From positions 54,269,001 through 54,333,000 of the forward strand of contig JAQMRL010000006.1 of NCBI GenBank assembly GCA_035578175.1: 64,000 nt of DNA, read 5' to 3'. The notes beneath the pieces were generated by a model. That model did not search any database and was not told the origin of the DNA. It saw nothing but the letters and a program-made list of their open reading frames with translations. This document shows positions 32,186 through 43,173 of this stretch, in pieces; the stretch's first letter is position 1; each line of letters opens with the position of its first letter. The DNA comes from Catonia carolina (taxonomy: Eukaryota > Arthropoda > Insecta > Hemiptera > Achilidae). The translations under genes and the position numbers were made by a program.

Positions 32186-33128
32186 AAAATCCGGTGTGAA
32201 ACACTCACACGACTTTATCTTTCCAATGCAAATAATGAACAATGTAACCTAACATTAGTAATAACACATTAGAAATAAACAAAAAACTAATCTCAAAAAA
32301 TAACCTAACTTTAATCATGAGTGAATGATGCAAAATGAAAACCGACCTTAGTTTGGTTTAATAATGCGGAAAATCACGCTTTCACGCTAAACTAGGCTCT
32401 ATAGAGAAAAATGCTTAAAATAAAAGTTGTATATTTTTTAAATTTTTATAAATTTTATTATATACACTTTTGTTGTGAATTGCATAGCCTACTAAGGCCG
32501 AAATCTTAAAAAATCGATTTTTTACACGATTTCATGGGAATAAACAGAAAAACGCTAATTACCGCTAAACTAAGTGTTATACAAAAAAATGTTTAAAATA
32601 AAAGTTGTCGGTTTTTAAATTCTCTACAACTTTTGTTATACATTTTTACGCTTAAGTGCATATTAAAGCAGTAATCTTAAAAAAACAATTTTTTTCTTCG
32701 AGAGCACAGCCTTCCCAAGAATTTCAGCAGACATGGTACCTACCCTTTCTTATAGAGGATAAAATATGTATTAAATGAGGCCATTTTTAAACAAATCGTA
32801 GGAGCCGCTTTTTGAGAAAATCTCAAAAAAGTGAAAAATGACACAAATAAACTACTAGGTACTTCCGGTTGATTGATTTTGATGAAAATGTTCGTGTCAG
32901 GTCCTCTAGTGGTATCTAACTTAATTTTTAAGTTTCAAGTTTGTACGATGTTTCATTCTTGAGATATTTTGTTCACACACACGCGCGCGCGCGCGCACAC
33001 ACACACACACATACTAATCGCTAAAAATTGTTTTTTGGTTCAGAGTGTCTGGAAACGTGTAGATCCGGTGAAAAATCGACGTGAAGACAGTACTTTCCTT
33101 CCTGTATATTCTTATAGGTAAGAGAAAT
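32186..33128 (-). mobile_element. HINE-like element facing the previous copy
   Basis: Starts AATCCGGTGTGAAACACTCA and ends GGTAAGAGAAAT. It carries an expanded (CG)n/(CA)n tract at 32980-33012. With 31161-32096 it forms a palindrome of nearly 2 kb with a spacer of about 90 bp. Confidence 0.85.
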
Positions 33129-33574
33129 AAAAAATACATTAAAAAGCCTACAAATAATAAAATTAATAATACAAAATAATAATTTATTAAATAATGCAGT
33201 TTACAAATAAAATACAGTTGAAATTATTTGTTTTGTTTTAAAATGGAGTATTTTCGGGTCTTTTCCGTTTTGTGTATGCCACTATCAAATCCGAATTCCC
33301 TGAAGGGTTGCACAAGTGTTCATTTCTCCCACTCGCTGCCTTACTGAAACTCAAACTGAGACAGACACACGCACGCGTACATACGTCCTTCCCAGTCACA
33401 GTTTATAGTAAAAAAAATACTATATTACACGTTCTGTTGTTTTATTTCTTAAGATTGTTTTATTTTGAGGTTTTTATTATTTTATATTTTTTTATTTAGA
33501 AGTTACTTTAACTTATTCTAATTATTAAATTATATTTTATATTAAATTACTATGACATTACTATTACGTTAAAG

Positions 33575-33632
33575 TTTTTAATTATTTACATTGGGAAGAG
33601 AAAGTTGAGTGTTTCACACAGACTTTTTTAGT
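33575..33632 (+). mobile_element. HINE-like right-end fragment
   Basis: TACATTGGGAAGAGAAAGTTGAGTGTTTCACACAGAC only. Confidence 0.6.
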
Positions 33633-33833
33633 TGTCACATCTTCTGGGATTATGCAATAACTCCCTTTCCTAAAGGAGCTCTGCAGCATCATTTACCGTC
33701 TGGATATTATTAAGTAACTACAAAATTCATAGTAGACTGACTATGCAGACTTTGTAGTAATTAACTGTGAAATCGGAGTGGTTGACATTACGCAGGAATG
33801 TTGCTAGTTAGATTGGCACGCTAGATGCAGGAG

Positions 33834-34160
33834 AGAACCCACCGGGTTGGTCTAGAGGTAAAGTCATCGCCGCGAGTCAGCTGTTCAACAGCTGATTTTC
33901 GGAGACGAAGGTTCCTGGTTCAAATCCTAGTAAAGGTAGTTACTTTTATACGGATTTGAATACTAGACAGTGGTTACCGGTGTACTTTGATGGTTGTGGT
34001 TCAATTAACCATACTCTCTCAGGAATTGTCAGCCTGGGTCTGTACAAGACTACACCTCATTTACACGTCATACGCAACATTCTCACCTCATTGGGTCATG
34101 GGGTTACTTATTGTTCTGAATTGAACAGATTACAACGTACACAAGTTAGGAGAAAAAAAA
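33834..34160 (+). mobile_element. SINE1, full-length reference copy (327 bp)
   Basis: Flanked by AGATGCAGGAG at 33823-33833 and 34161-34171. A-box region TTGGTCTAGAGGTAA at 33847-33861 and B box GGTTCAAATCC at 33917-33927 lie in a tRNA-like head. A self-complementary CAGCTGTTCAACAGCTG sits where the anticodon arm would be. It ends GTTAGGAGAAAAAAAA. An ORF predicted over the body is not conserved. Confidence 0.9.
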
Positions 34161-34247
34161 AGATGCAGGAGTGGGAGAATTGTGTAACCCTTCAGGGAAT
34201 TCGGATTTGATAGTGGCATACAGAAAACGGAAAAGATCCATATTTTC

Positions 34248-35044
34248 TTTTAAAGAAAAATGTGAAAAAATATTTACGGTACACCTTATAATATGTGTAT
34301 TGTACAATTTGTTTGTAAACGTTACTGCGCCGACTGCAAAATGCAGTCCTGCATTAGTGTTAGCCTGAAGCAGTTACTAGCTTTCCGTGTGTACCAATTT
34401 ACCATTTGCTTCTAGACGAGACACGATTGCTCTTAAGTGAATCTCTGAACGGTTAAGGAAGTGATGAGGAAAAAAGAGAGGGCGTTATGGGAAAGGTTTG
34501 TTAGAGAGAGAAATGAAAGAGAAAGACGTAGATTAAATAAAGAGAGTAAGTTAAGGACTTTTACAAAGGTCGTTGGTAAGCGATATTAGATGGATTCAAC
34601 TCGTCGATGTACTGTACTGACTGTTGTGTTGTCATAGCAACCAAACACACACTAATACACCTTTAAATTTTATACGGATATTCTATATACACTCATATAC
34701 TTATAGGCTACTTCCTTTTTCCCAATTTGATATCGTTTTGAATCAAATATGAGATAGCTAAAGTGTCTCCTGATGTGTAGCCTGTATGAGGACTTTTTGT
34801 CCCCTCTTCAACACAATATTCTCTCTGACTATACTTCTAAAATATAAGTTGTTTCTCTTCCTGAATTTGTTTTCTAAATTTATTTCCTATTTGTTATCTA
34901 TCAAAAATTTATGTCAGGTATTATTGAATTTATGTATGTATTCATAATACAAAATGATACAAAGTTTGACCTAAAATGAACGATGTTTTTTATTCTACGA
35001 GTATTTTTCGTCAGTGACTATAATGTGTGATAAAACAAATCCTA
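34248..35044. other. No recognised feature
   Basis: Mixed sequence. About 34430-34560 is purine-rich (GAGAGAAATGAAAGAGAAAG). No repeat or coding signal identified. Confidence 0.4.
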
Positions 35045-35073
35045 TGCACATAACAGGCATATGGAGTGTTAAA
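35045..35073 (+). mobile_element. Retroposon E scrap
   Basis: Only ACAGGCATATGGAGTGTTAA plus ATTATTT, the 5' end of family E, abutting HINE-like sequence. Confidence 0.5.
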
Positions 35074-35915
35074 TTATTTGACCGATTTTGATGAAAATAT
35101 TCTTGTCAGGTCCCCTAATGGTAATTAACTTCAATTTGTTACGAAAAGTTTCAATTTGGTACGATATTCCGTTCTTGAGATGTTTTATTTACTCACACAT
35201 CATTGTTGCGTCACCGTCGTCCCCTTTGATTAAGTACTGCCGGCTATCAACGCTTCCGACGTAGCGACTGAGGGAACCGTCAATAGTTCCGAGAGGGATG
35301 GTAGGCTTTGGCGGCGTACCGACAGAGGCCTTTGTCATCAAGGTCGAACCAGTAACCGCCCTCTACCTCAGCGTTCTCGGCAACTATGTAAAGAGCGCTA
35401 CACTCAACAGAGAGATTCAATTCCGATTCAGATAGCAGACAAGACGTCCATCATCGGCACACGGCTACCGGAATCCAGCGAAGACTAATCGACGACCACG
35501 CAAGAGAGAAGACGATGCTTCCGCTCGCCGACCCAACAGCGTAAGCCGTCGACCGGACCGTCATCGCCCGCTGACGCGAGCGATGCCCACAGCGGTCCCT
35601 CGACCGAGTCTTACGCCCATCGGACCCAACGAAGCAGCCATCGACGCACTACTGCGAGGGAAGAAGATGATGTCTCCGCTGGACGACGACACGCCGTGTC
35701 GGCCAGCTTCTCAACCTCCACGACGACTACGACCGACGCTTCCCATCAAGACCACCACCGCTTAAACGGCCCTTTTCAGGGCCACCGAAAATTAAAGGTT
35801 TTAACTCGCCACTTAATTTCGCCATCCGGGGACAGCTACAAACATGTTTTTGGGTTCAGGGGACCAGAAAACGTGTATTTCTAGTAAAAAGTCGATTTCG
35901 AAAAATCTAGATGAC
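35074..35915 (-). mobile_element. HINE-like fragment split by LTR A
   Basis: 35074-35203 and 35835-35915 together give the family from GACCGATTTTGATGAAAAT to the GTGTATTTCTAGT region. The gap is the LTR. Confidence 0.7.
35204..35834 (+). mobile_element. LTR family A, inverted copy
   Basis: Similar along its length to the reverse complement of 6432-7068. Shared strings include AGACAAGACGTCCA, CACGGCT-like and AAACGGCCCTTTTCAGGGCC. The 5' end reads TGTTGCGTCACCG instead of TGTCACCG. No target-site duplication remains (TCAT left, GCTA right). Predicted ORFs here have no conserved counterpart in the first copy. Confidence 0.75.
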
Positions 35916-35922
35916 AAAATAC

Positions 35923-36400
35923 TGTGACACTTATCTCTAAAGTCCGTTCCGGGATCTGGGTAAATAAAATAATTAACACACTATAGTTTAAAATTCAAGT
36001 ATTTCTTTTTCTTTTTCTAGTGCTTCTTTAGCCACGATGGACCACTTTAGTCAATTTGGAAGCTTTCAGTCTCTTTTTGGCGTGATATTCTCTCATGTTC
36101 TGAGCACGCTTCTGTTTGGCTGCTTCTGAAAATTCCCTCTTCTTATACTCTCTTTTCTGTGTCGTAGGCCGATGGTTATGGTCCTTGATGACCAGTTTGT
36201 ATTAAAGTGATTTTTCCGTTAGATCTTCGTGAGTTAGTCCAAGTTCTTGTACCTTTTGATTTCTTTGTGTCACATGTATGCGTTAATTCAAGTATTTATT
36301 ACAACTAAAAATTACAATTAATAAAGTGACTATAATCTGCAAGTATATTACAATTAAATTACTTATAATAAATAACAAATTAATTATAAGCTTTTGTTCT
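35923..36400 (-). mobile_element. LTR family B, partial copy split by a retrocopy
   Basis: TGTGACACTTATCTCTAAAG and GTTCCGGGATCT match 28507 onward. After the insertion it resumes at TTCAAGTATTTATTACAACT. Similarity fades after about 36330. Confidence 0.6.
36005..36284 (-). pseudogene. Processed retrocopy of unknown gene with 13-bp duplication
   Basis: Flanked by AATTCAAGTATTT at 35992-36004 and 36285-36297. On the minus strand the insert ends GCACTAGAAAAAGAAAAAG, an A-rich tail. It carries one frame ending at a stop at 36030-36028. The frame reads VTQRNQKVQELGLTHEDLTE, KSL, stop, YKLVIKDHNHRPTTQKREYK, KREFSEAAKQKRAQNMREYH, AKKRLKASKLTKVVHRG. One internal stop is present. The basic C terminus is not one I can assign. 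It is either a 5'-truncated retrocopy of a host mRNA or part of an unknown retroelement ORF. Confidence 0.5.
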
Positions 36401-36597
36401 TCGTGGAAATCTGAAGTCAATAATCAATAGTTTGAACCTGATACGGTCCATTATGTTTTCTCAGTTTATTCCGAATTACTCAGTATCTTTTCTGAATTAT
36501 TTAAACCACTTAGAATTTCCCTCAGATTCTTAGTTTTTAGAATTTTCTTATTTACGAATTCTTATTTTTTAGATTTTTTTTAGAATTCTTAGAATTT

Positions 36598-37542
36598 TAC
36601 TTTCTCTTGCCTATATGAATATATAGGAAGGAAAGTATTGTTTTCATGTCGATTTCTTGAAATCGGGTTTTCACCGGATCTACTCGTTTTCAGACCCCCT
36701 GAACCCTAAAAACATGTTTTTAGCATTGGTCTGTGTGTCTAAGTGTGTGAACAGAATATCTCAAGAACGGAACATCGTACAAAGTTGAAACTTGAATCGT
36801 ATGTTAGATACCACTAGAGGACCCGACAAGAACATTTTCATCAAAATCGGTCAACCGGAAGTAGTAGTTTATTCGTGTCATTTTTTACGTTTTTGCGATT
36901 TTCTCAAAAACGGCTCTTACGATTTTATTTATAATCGCCTTATTTACTACATTTTTTATGTTCTGCAAGATAGGGTAGGCGTCATGTTTCCTGAAACTCT
37001 TGGGGAGGCTGTTTTCTCGTAAAAGAATTGTTTTTTTAAGATTACGACTTTAATATGCAGTTAAACACAAAAATGTATATAATAAAAGTTGTAGCGAATT
37101 TAAAATCCTACAACTTTTACGTCAAACATTTTTTTGTATAACTCTTAGTTTAGCGGTAATTAGCAATTTTCTGTTTTTTCTCACGAAAACTTGTAAAAAA
37201 TCGATTTTTTTAAGATTTTTACGTCAAAAGTGTATATAATCAAATTTATAGGAAACTGAAAGATCTACAGCTTTTATTTAAAACATCTTTCTCTACAGAG
37301 CCTAGTTTAGCGTGAAAGAGTGATTTTCCGTATTAAATACGGAAAATCACTCTTTAAAATTTTAAAGCCAAACTGAGGTTGATTTTCATTTTGTCTTTCA
37401 CTCATGATTAAAATTAGGTTATATTTTTATTGAGGTTAATTTTTTTGTTTATTTCTAATGTTTTATTACTAATGTTAGATTATATTGTTAATTATTTGTA
37501 TTGGCAAGAGAAAGTTGTGTGAGTTTTTCACACCATATTTTT
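36598..37542 (+). mobile_element. HINE-like element, full-length
   Basis: Left 13-mer at 36599-36611, right hairpin present but eroded (GAGTTTTTCACACC). It carries a 41-bp fold-back at 37315-37355 listed under findings. Confidence 0.82.
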
Positions 37543-38250
37543 TCTTATAAATTCATTTTAATCTATTCTATACAGGTGTCTAGAATTTTAGTCCTAATTT
37601 TCTAATGGTTTCCAAAATATCTAATTAACTGAATGGTTATATTGTTCAGTAAGCCTATAGGTGATATTTTAAAAAACATTCGTTGTAATTGCACCAAACC
37701 TATATGAAAATTAAAGAACATTAATTTCACGTCAAATAATTTTTTTACTAAAATGATGTAGACCTAATAGGTACATACAATTTGAATGGAAAAACTGATT
37801 GAATTTTTTTATGTAGAGATTTAAATAACCGTTCTATTTTCTGTAGAAATATTTATGCCTATTTTTTATTGTACAAAAATGTTTTTTTAAATTTTCTCCT
37901 TTTGAAATTTTGTTGACCAAAATTGTAATTAATTTTTCTTTTGAGTTTTATACAACAGGACGTATAATCAAACACTGTAGTTTTCCATTTCATCAAAGAG
38001 ATGATAAATTAAATCGCAGTACAGACCGTGAAATGGATTTACCAATATTGAATTTTAGTGGGATGTAAAGTGATACAAAGCACGTAATTTGAAACAGAAG
38101 TACTATTTAATATCGGAAAAGTGATTTACTTTTTCCCTGGTTTTTTGAATTACTTTTCTGGAATTCGTTGAGTAAAAACATCCACAAAGATTTACATTTT
38201 AACATACGAACAAAGTATGTTCAATTTCATTTACTACAAACATTAAATAG
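37543..38250. other. No recognised feature
   Basis: AT-rich spacer between convergent HINE-like ends. Confidence 0.4.
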
Positions 38251-38925
38251 AAAAATCTTGTTTGAAACATTCACGTGACTTACTCTTGCCAATGTAATTA
38301 TAAAAAAAATATATGTATATAAACTTAGGAAAAACTTGGAATCGCTAAATAAGACCTGTTAATAAAATCAACTAAGTACAACCAACTAGTCAAGACTAAT
38401 ATGGTAACATGCGAACCAAAAATCCAGAAGAGTGTACAACAGGGTATTTACCGACGAAGACCGGAAAAAGAGATCGGAACGGTTTAAGAAAATGTGGGCC
38501 AAACGAAAGGAAGCCACGCTTAGGAGAGCGTGCTTTTCACGGAAACCCAACACTGGAACAGACCTAAACTTGACCTAGAGTGATCCTATGAGGTCGTAAA
38601 AGTAAAAAAAAAAAAATGTTTATTTATTAGTAAACAATGTAAAATGAAAATCAACCTCTGTAGACCTTAAAATTAAAGGAAATCACTAATTGACGCTAAA
38701 TTAAGCTCTGTAGAAAAAAATGCTTGAAATAGAATTTGTAATTTTTTATTTCCTATAACTTTAGTTTATACATTTTTGTCGTAAAATGCATGCTAAGGCT
38801 GTAATATAAACAAACTCATTTTTTACCGATTTTGATGAAAAAAATACAGAAAATCACTAATTTTATCGTTAAACTAAGCGTTGTACAAAAAATGGTGAAA
38901 ATAAAAGTTGCAGGTTATATATAAT
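38251..38925 (-). mobile_element. HINE-like element, interrupted, truncated
   Basis: Right end at 38251-38310 (CTTGTTTGAAACATTCACGT ...), core at 38630-38925. The break holds an A-tailed insert. Confidence 0.65.
38330..38616 (+). pseudogene. A-tailed insert with a short coding-like frame
   Basis: Reads VYNRVFTDEDRKKRSERFKK then MWAKRKEATLRRACFSRKPN, stop, and ends in AAAAGT plus a run of A at 38604-38616. It looks retroposed. The basic, D-E-x-R-K-K-rich frame is not one I recognise and has no start codon in view. Confidence 0.35.
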
Positions 38926-39144
38926 TCAGTTACAAAAACTAGAGTTTTAATTTTTGATCAAAATATTCTTTTAACGTATCTAAAAGCAAATAGGCCCATA
39001 ATATTTAAGATTCAATTCTTGTTAGTAAATTATTTTTTCGTAAATTTTGAAAAATGAGTATTACATAAATTTATGAAAATAAGTTCATTGTATAGTTATA
39101 AAACACTATGTTTTTAAAACGATCAACAATTTAAAAATATTGCT

Positions 39145-39720
39145 CATAACAGGCAGAGGTGGAGTGTTAAATTATTTCCACTCGATCTGCTAGTTTTAAG
39201 GCTACAAAAAAATAGTTCTGTTTCTTATCACATGGTCAGCCAATTAAATGACTGAATCATTTAAGAACAGAAGAGGTAGAGGTGTAAAAGACACTAGTCA
39301 GAGTTATCTCCTCTGAGAGAAATGAATTTAATTATACAGCCAGACCCTGTAGTGAATGAAGTGAAGATGTCATTTTCAGGCTGGAAAGTAGATGTTTTCA
39401 GAGAGCTTGGCTTGCTGATAAGTAGCCGGCCGCATTGGCGTTGTTGGTAACGTGCTTGCCTCTCATCATGGGGTCTTGGGTTCGAACCCCATTCAGGCAC
39501 GGGATATTTTCATACGTTACAAAAATCATTTCATCCTTCACCGTCTGCATTAGCAGTTATTGCAGAACAGTCGGACATTGACCAAAAAAAAAAAAAATTG
39601 CTGATAAGTATAATTTTCCACTCAGTGAGTAAGGCATGTGTAAACCACCTCATTCCTTGTTTTATTTAGTAAAGCCTCTAGAGGTTCAAACCAGCCTTTC
39701 TGCTGATGACCTGAAGAACA
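39145..39720 (+). mobile_element. Retroposon E split by SINE2
   Basis: From CATAACAGGCAGAGGTGGAG to TTTCTGCTGATGACCTGAAG; interrupted at TTGCTGATAAGTA. Confidence 0.8.
39425..39597 (+). mobile_element. SINE2, full-length reference copy (173 bp)
   Basis: Flanked by TTGCTGATAAGTA at 39412-39424 and 39598-39610 (13 bp). The head GCCGGCCGCATTGGCGTTGT then GGTAACGTG contains the A-box region. The B box is TGGGTTCGAACCCC. The body is CCGTCTGCATTAGCAGTTAT, and the end is ACATTGACC plus poly(A). Confidence 0.92.
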
Positions 39721-40369
39721 AAATTAAATTGACACTTCTACCGTATTTCTGAATAAACAGTTATTTTTAAATTAGGATGTAGGCCTATCATGTAGTTCGT
39801 GTTTAAAAATATATATTATATAAACTACAAAAAAACTTACAACTGATTTTATAAAGAAAAATGTACAGCTGTGTAAAAAAAAGATAAAAAGGAAACCCGT
39901 CAAAGTCAACACAAAGATCAAACAAGAAGAAATTAAAAATCATCCTTTATGAAAAATCCTTTTTGTAAGCAAAGACGCTCGACCGTTGGTTTAGTTTGTT
40001 GGTTTTATATTTGTCCATTATATTAGTGTGCAAAATAAAACCGACAATGCTTTGTGTTTACAAAGAAGTATGAAATGAATAGAAAAGAAAAAAATAGAGG
40101 AATTGTTAGCGGAAAATAAAAAAAAATACAAGTGTTGGACTCTTGAACCGTGATTTCATCATACTTATTTAATACTCACACGTTCTTTCATGCTTAAATA
40201 ATAATAAATTGACAAAATGCTAAACTTAAAAGCTATTCAACAAAGAATGGTCAATGTATAATGGGTTTTAAACTGATAATAGATGTCACCACGTTCGCTG
40301 AAATGATTGAGTTAAAAAGTAAAATACATCTCGTAAATAATATGAAGTTATACAATTAAATAATAGATT
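39721..40369. other. No recognised feature
   Basis: AT-rich; may contain decayed upstream parts of the following LINE, not recognisable by eye. Confidence 0.35.
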
Positions 40370-41640
40370 CATTTCAGTAAGTTAGCTACGGTCTACATAA
40401 GAATCAAACGGCTGTTCTGCGAATTGAGGGGTACAAAAAAGAAGCTGTTGTAAGAAACAATGTACAACAAGGATGTTCATTGTCACCACTACTTTTTAAT
40501 TTATATATAGAAGAGGCTATAAATGAAATGAAGGAAAAATTTGACGCAGGAATACAAATTTAAAGAGAAACAATAAAACTGCTAAAATTCGCCGATGATA
40601 TCTTAGTATTAGCCGAAATAAAGAAAGAAGTAGAGGATATCTGAATGGATGAGATCATGAGAAAGGATTACTTCATGAAAATTAATAAGAACAAGACGAA
40701 ACTGTTTTGCAGTAGCAAGAGTTGTTTAGAAATGGGAAATTTAAAAGTAGGCAACAAAAACATACAGGAAGTTGAAGAATTCTGCTATCTAGGGAGTATA
40801 ATAACAAAGGATGGTAGAAGCACAAGTAATATCAAAAGTAGAATTGCTCAAGCTAGAAGGGCGTTTGTAATAAAAACAGCTTGTTGTTGTTTAGGCCATC
40901 AGCCGAAAGGCTGGTTTGAACCTGTAGAAGTTTTACTAAGTAAAACGAGGAGTGAGGTGGTTTACAATTGCCTTCCTCACTGAGTGGAAACGTATGCTTA
41001 TCAATATCCCGGGCCCTGAAAAGCATATATTTTCCACTCTGCAAATGACACCTTCACTTCATTCACCACAGTTTTTTTTTGTTTATTATTTTTATTTATT
41101 ATTTATAGTTTATTTTATTATTATTTATTCACCACAGCAAAAACAGCTTATTGACTACAATTATTGATTTACAGATTAGAAAAAATTTCTTAAAATACTA
41201 TATTTCGACTGTAGCATTATACGGAAGTGAAACGTCGGTAGTAGGGGCCGTAGAAAGGAAGACGAGAAAAGCTTTTGAAATGTGGTGTTATAGGAAAATG
41301 TTGAAAATAGGTGGGTGGACAAAATAAGTAATTTAGAAGTTCTTAGACAAGTGAAATAAAAAAGAAGTATATGAAAACGTCTTACCAGAAGAAGGGATAG
41401 GCTAGTGGGACATATCTTAAGACATCCAGGTATTGCTCTATCAATAATATAGTGTAACTTTGATGGAGTGACATTTAGGGGCAGGCAAAGGTTAGATTAT
41501 TAAAACAAATTACGAAAGATGTAGGGTGTTGCAGGTATGTAGATACGAAAAGACTTGCCCGAGATAGCAATATGACAGATGGCTTGAAGAACTGCATCAA
41601 ACCAGTCGAGAGACCGATAACAAAAAAAGTTATTACAGAA
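40370..41640 (+). pseudogene. LINE reverse transcriptase, dead, split by retroposon E
   Basis: The first frame reads AVLRIEGYKKEAVVRNNVQQ, GCSLSPLLFNLYIEEAINEM, ..., LLKFADDILVLAE. These are reverse transcriptase motifs B (QGCSLSP) and C (FADD, catalytic aspartates). Stops are at about 40561 and 40642. It then continues KINKNKTKLF, EVEEFCYLGSIITKDGRSTS and IKSRIAQARRAF. After the insertion at 40880-41149 it resumes DLQIRKNFLKYYISTVALYG, SET, ERK..KAFEMWCYRKMLK. Many stops follow. The 3' end (GCATCAAACCAGTCGAGAGAC, then ACAAAAAAAG) matches 11138-11362. The N-terminal endonuclease is absent. Clade not assigned. Confidence 0.8.
40880..41149 (-). mobile_element. Retroposon E inserted in the LINE, 5'-truncated
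   Basis: The duplication is AAAAACAGCTT on both sides (before 40884 and at about 41140-41152). The (CAA)n tail is at 40880. The far side is truncated at TTCATTCACCACAG and then has a T/A-rich run to 41140. Truncation away from the tail is the LINE-type pattern. Confidence 0.78.
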
Positions 41641-41671
41641 ATATTTGTGTTTATTTATTGTTTTTTAATGT

Positions 41672-41808
41672 GCCCATAACAGGCAGGCGGAGTGTTAAAT
41701 TATTTACACTCGATCTGCTAACTCCAGGGCTACAAAAAATTGTTCTGTTTCTTATCACATGATCCACCAATTAAATGAGTGAAACATTTAAGAACAGAAT
41801 TTCTTTAA
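41672..41808 (+). mobile_element. Retroposon E, partial
   Basis: Only the 5' third (CATAACAGGCAGGCGGAGTG to TTAAGAACAGAA). Confidence 0.65.
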
Positions 41809-41869
41809 AACAACAATACAGAAAACGTAATAATGTTTAGCAAATACTGAAGTTGCATTCTTTCACCTA

Positions 41870-41945
41870 CCCGTCATTCTGGATAACTCGACAACCACAA
41901 AGTTCACAAATAGTCGGATTTTCGAGGTTCTTCTATTGTACTAAT
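41870..41945 (-). mobile_element. Tigger-type terminus remnant
   Basis: On the minus strand TACAATAGAAGAACCTCGAA then AATCCGAC and GAGTTATCC, a typical Tigger-type end. Confidence 0.45.
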
Positions 41946-42097
41946 ATAGCTTAATGAAATTTTAATTTCTTCATTTATAATACGTACAACTTAAATTATA
42001 AAATTATTAACTTAAATAAAAACGTTATTAACTAGACAAGTGTTTTGATGATTCAAATGGAGGTAAAAAACCAAAGTTTCTGCCAATTTAAAATGTG

Positions 42098-42480
42098 TTT
42101 AGGTCATCAGCTGAAAGGCTGGTTTGAACCTGTAGAGGTTTTACGAAGTAAAATGAGGAGTGAGGTAGTTTACTCTGCCTTCCTCACTGAATGGAAAAGT
42201 ACGCTTATCAGCATGCCGGGACCTCTGAAAAGCACATATTTTCCACTCTGCAAATGACACCTTCACTTCATTCACCACAGGATCTGTCTGTATAATGAAA
42301 TTCATTACTTTCAGAGGAGATAACTCTGATTAGTGTCTTTTATACCTCCATCTCTTCTGTTCTTAAATTATTCAGTCATTTAATTGGCTGACCATGTGAC
42401 AAGAAACAGAACTATTTATTTTAGCTCTGCAACGAAAGATTGAGTGTAAATAATTTGACACTCCACCTGTCTGTTATAAG
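42098..42480 (-). mobile_element. Retroposon E
   Basis: Near full-length; the CAA-type tail is not preserved (starts GTGTTTAGGTCATCAGC). Confidence 0.78.
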
Positions 42481-43009
42481 CTACAATTAAAAATATAAAA
42501 CTGAAATGTAATGTTTAAACGATGTAAATATAACAAAAAGGAAACTGGGTACATGGTAAATTTTCTTTTTTTTTCATTTATAAAACTAGATCCCTGACAA
42601 AGGATGAAATTTAATTTCTTCTTAACTCCACTGAAAGCAAACAAGAAAAAGTAAACATAGCTTATAAACTACATTGTTATATAAAATTTTAAATACATAA
42701 GTGTTTAATGGAACTAATTTCGTTGACTATATCGAACAGTTTATGCACTCGTGCGAACGAAATCAAGCGTAGCAAATATGTGTGACGTCATCTCTTGATG
42801 AAAAAGCTTTGTATTTTATTAAAATACGGTTCATTAAATTATGCAAAACAGAATAGGATAACTGTTTTAAAAAATATGTCCTCAATTTAAGTACGCATGA
42901 AAAGGGGAAAACGTATAAAAACAACGTTAACTCTAATGTTTAATATTTAAAAATGTATAGCAATTGTTCAAATCATTCTGTCATACAATTTTATTTTTTG
43001 TCTGTTTTT
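42481..43009. other. No recognised feature
   Basis: AT-rich. Confidence 0.4.
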
Positions 43010-43010
43010 T

Positions 43011-43137
43011 TACTTTCTCTTGCCTGTATAGGAAGGAAAGTGTTGTTTTCATGTCGATTTTTCAAAATCGAGTTTTCACCGGATCTACACGTTTTCAGAA
43101 CCCCTGAACCCAAAAAAAAACATGTTTGTAGCGATTG

Positions 43138-43173
<36 letters not shown>

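Larger units (their letters stand above)
33256..34239. mobile_element. DNA transposon T8, copy 2, with SINE1 inside
   Basis: Starts GGGTCTTTTCCGTTTT and ends with the inverted AAAACGGAAAAGATCC. The inverted arms extend about 75 bp through CACTATCAAATCCGAATTCC. They are flanked by GTATTTTC (33248-33255) and ATATTTTC (34240-34247), an 8-bp duplication with one mismatch. The first 16 bases match the element at 16279; the rest differs. Without the SINE1 it would be about 646 bp. No transposase. Confidence 0.7.

Noticed and set aside
32980..33012. CG/CA tract as a regulatory CpG island
   Set aside because: It is the expanded microsatellite of a HINE-like copy.
31161..33128. Foldback (FB-type) transposon with long inverted arms
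   Set aside because: Most copies of the family are single, and paired copies have unrelated spacers, so independent insertions are more likely. Kept only as an alternative.
33834..33930. tRNA gene
   Set aside because: A and B boxes are present but the arms do not fold as a full tRNA, and the sequence is the head of a SINE with target duplications. The same holds for the other tRNA-like heads.
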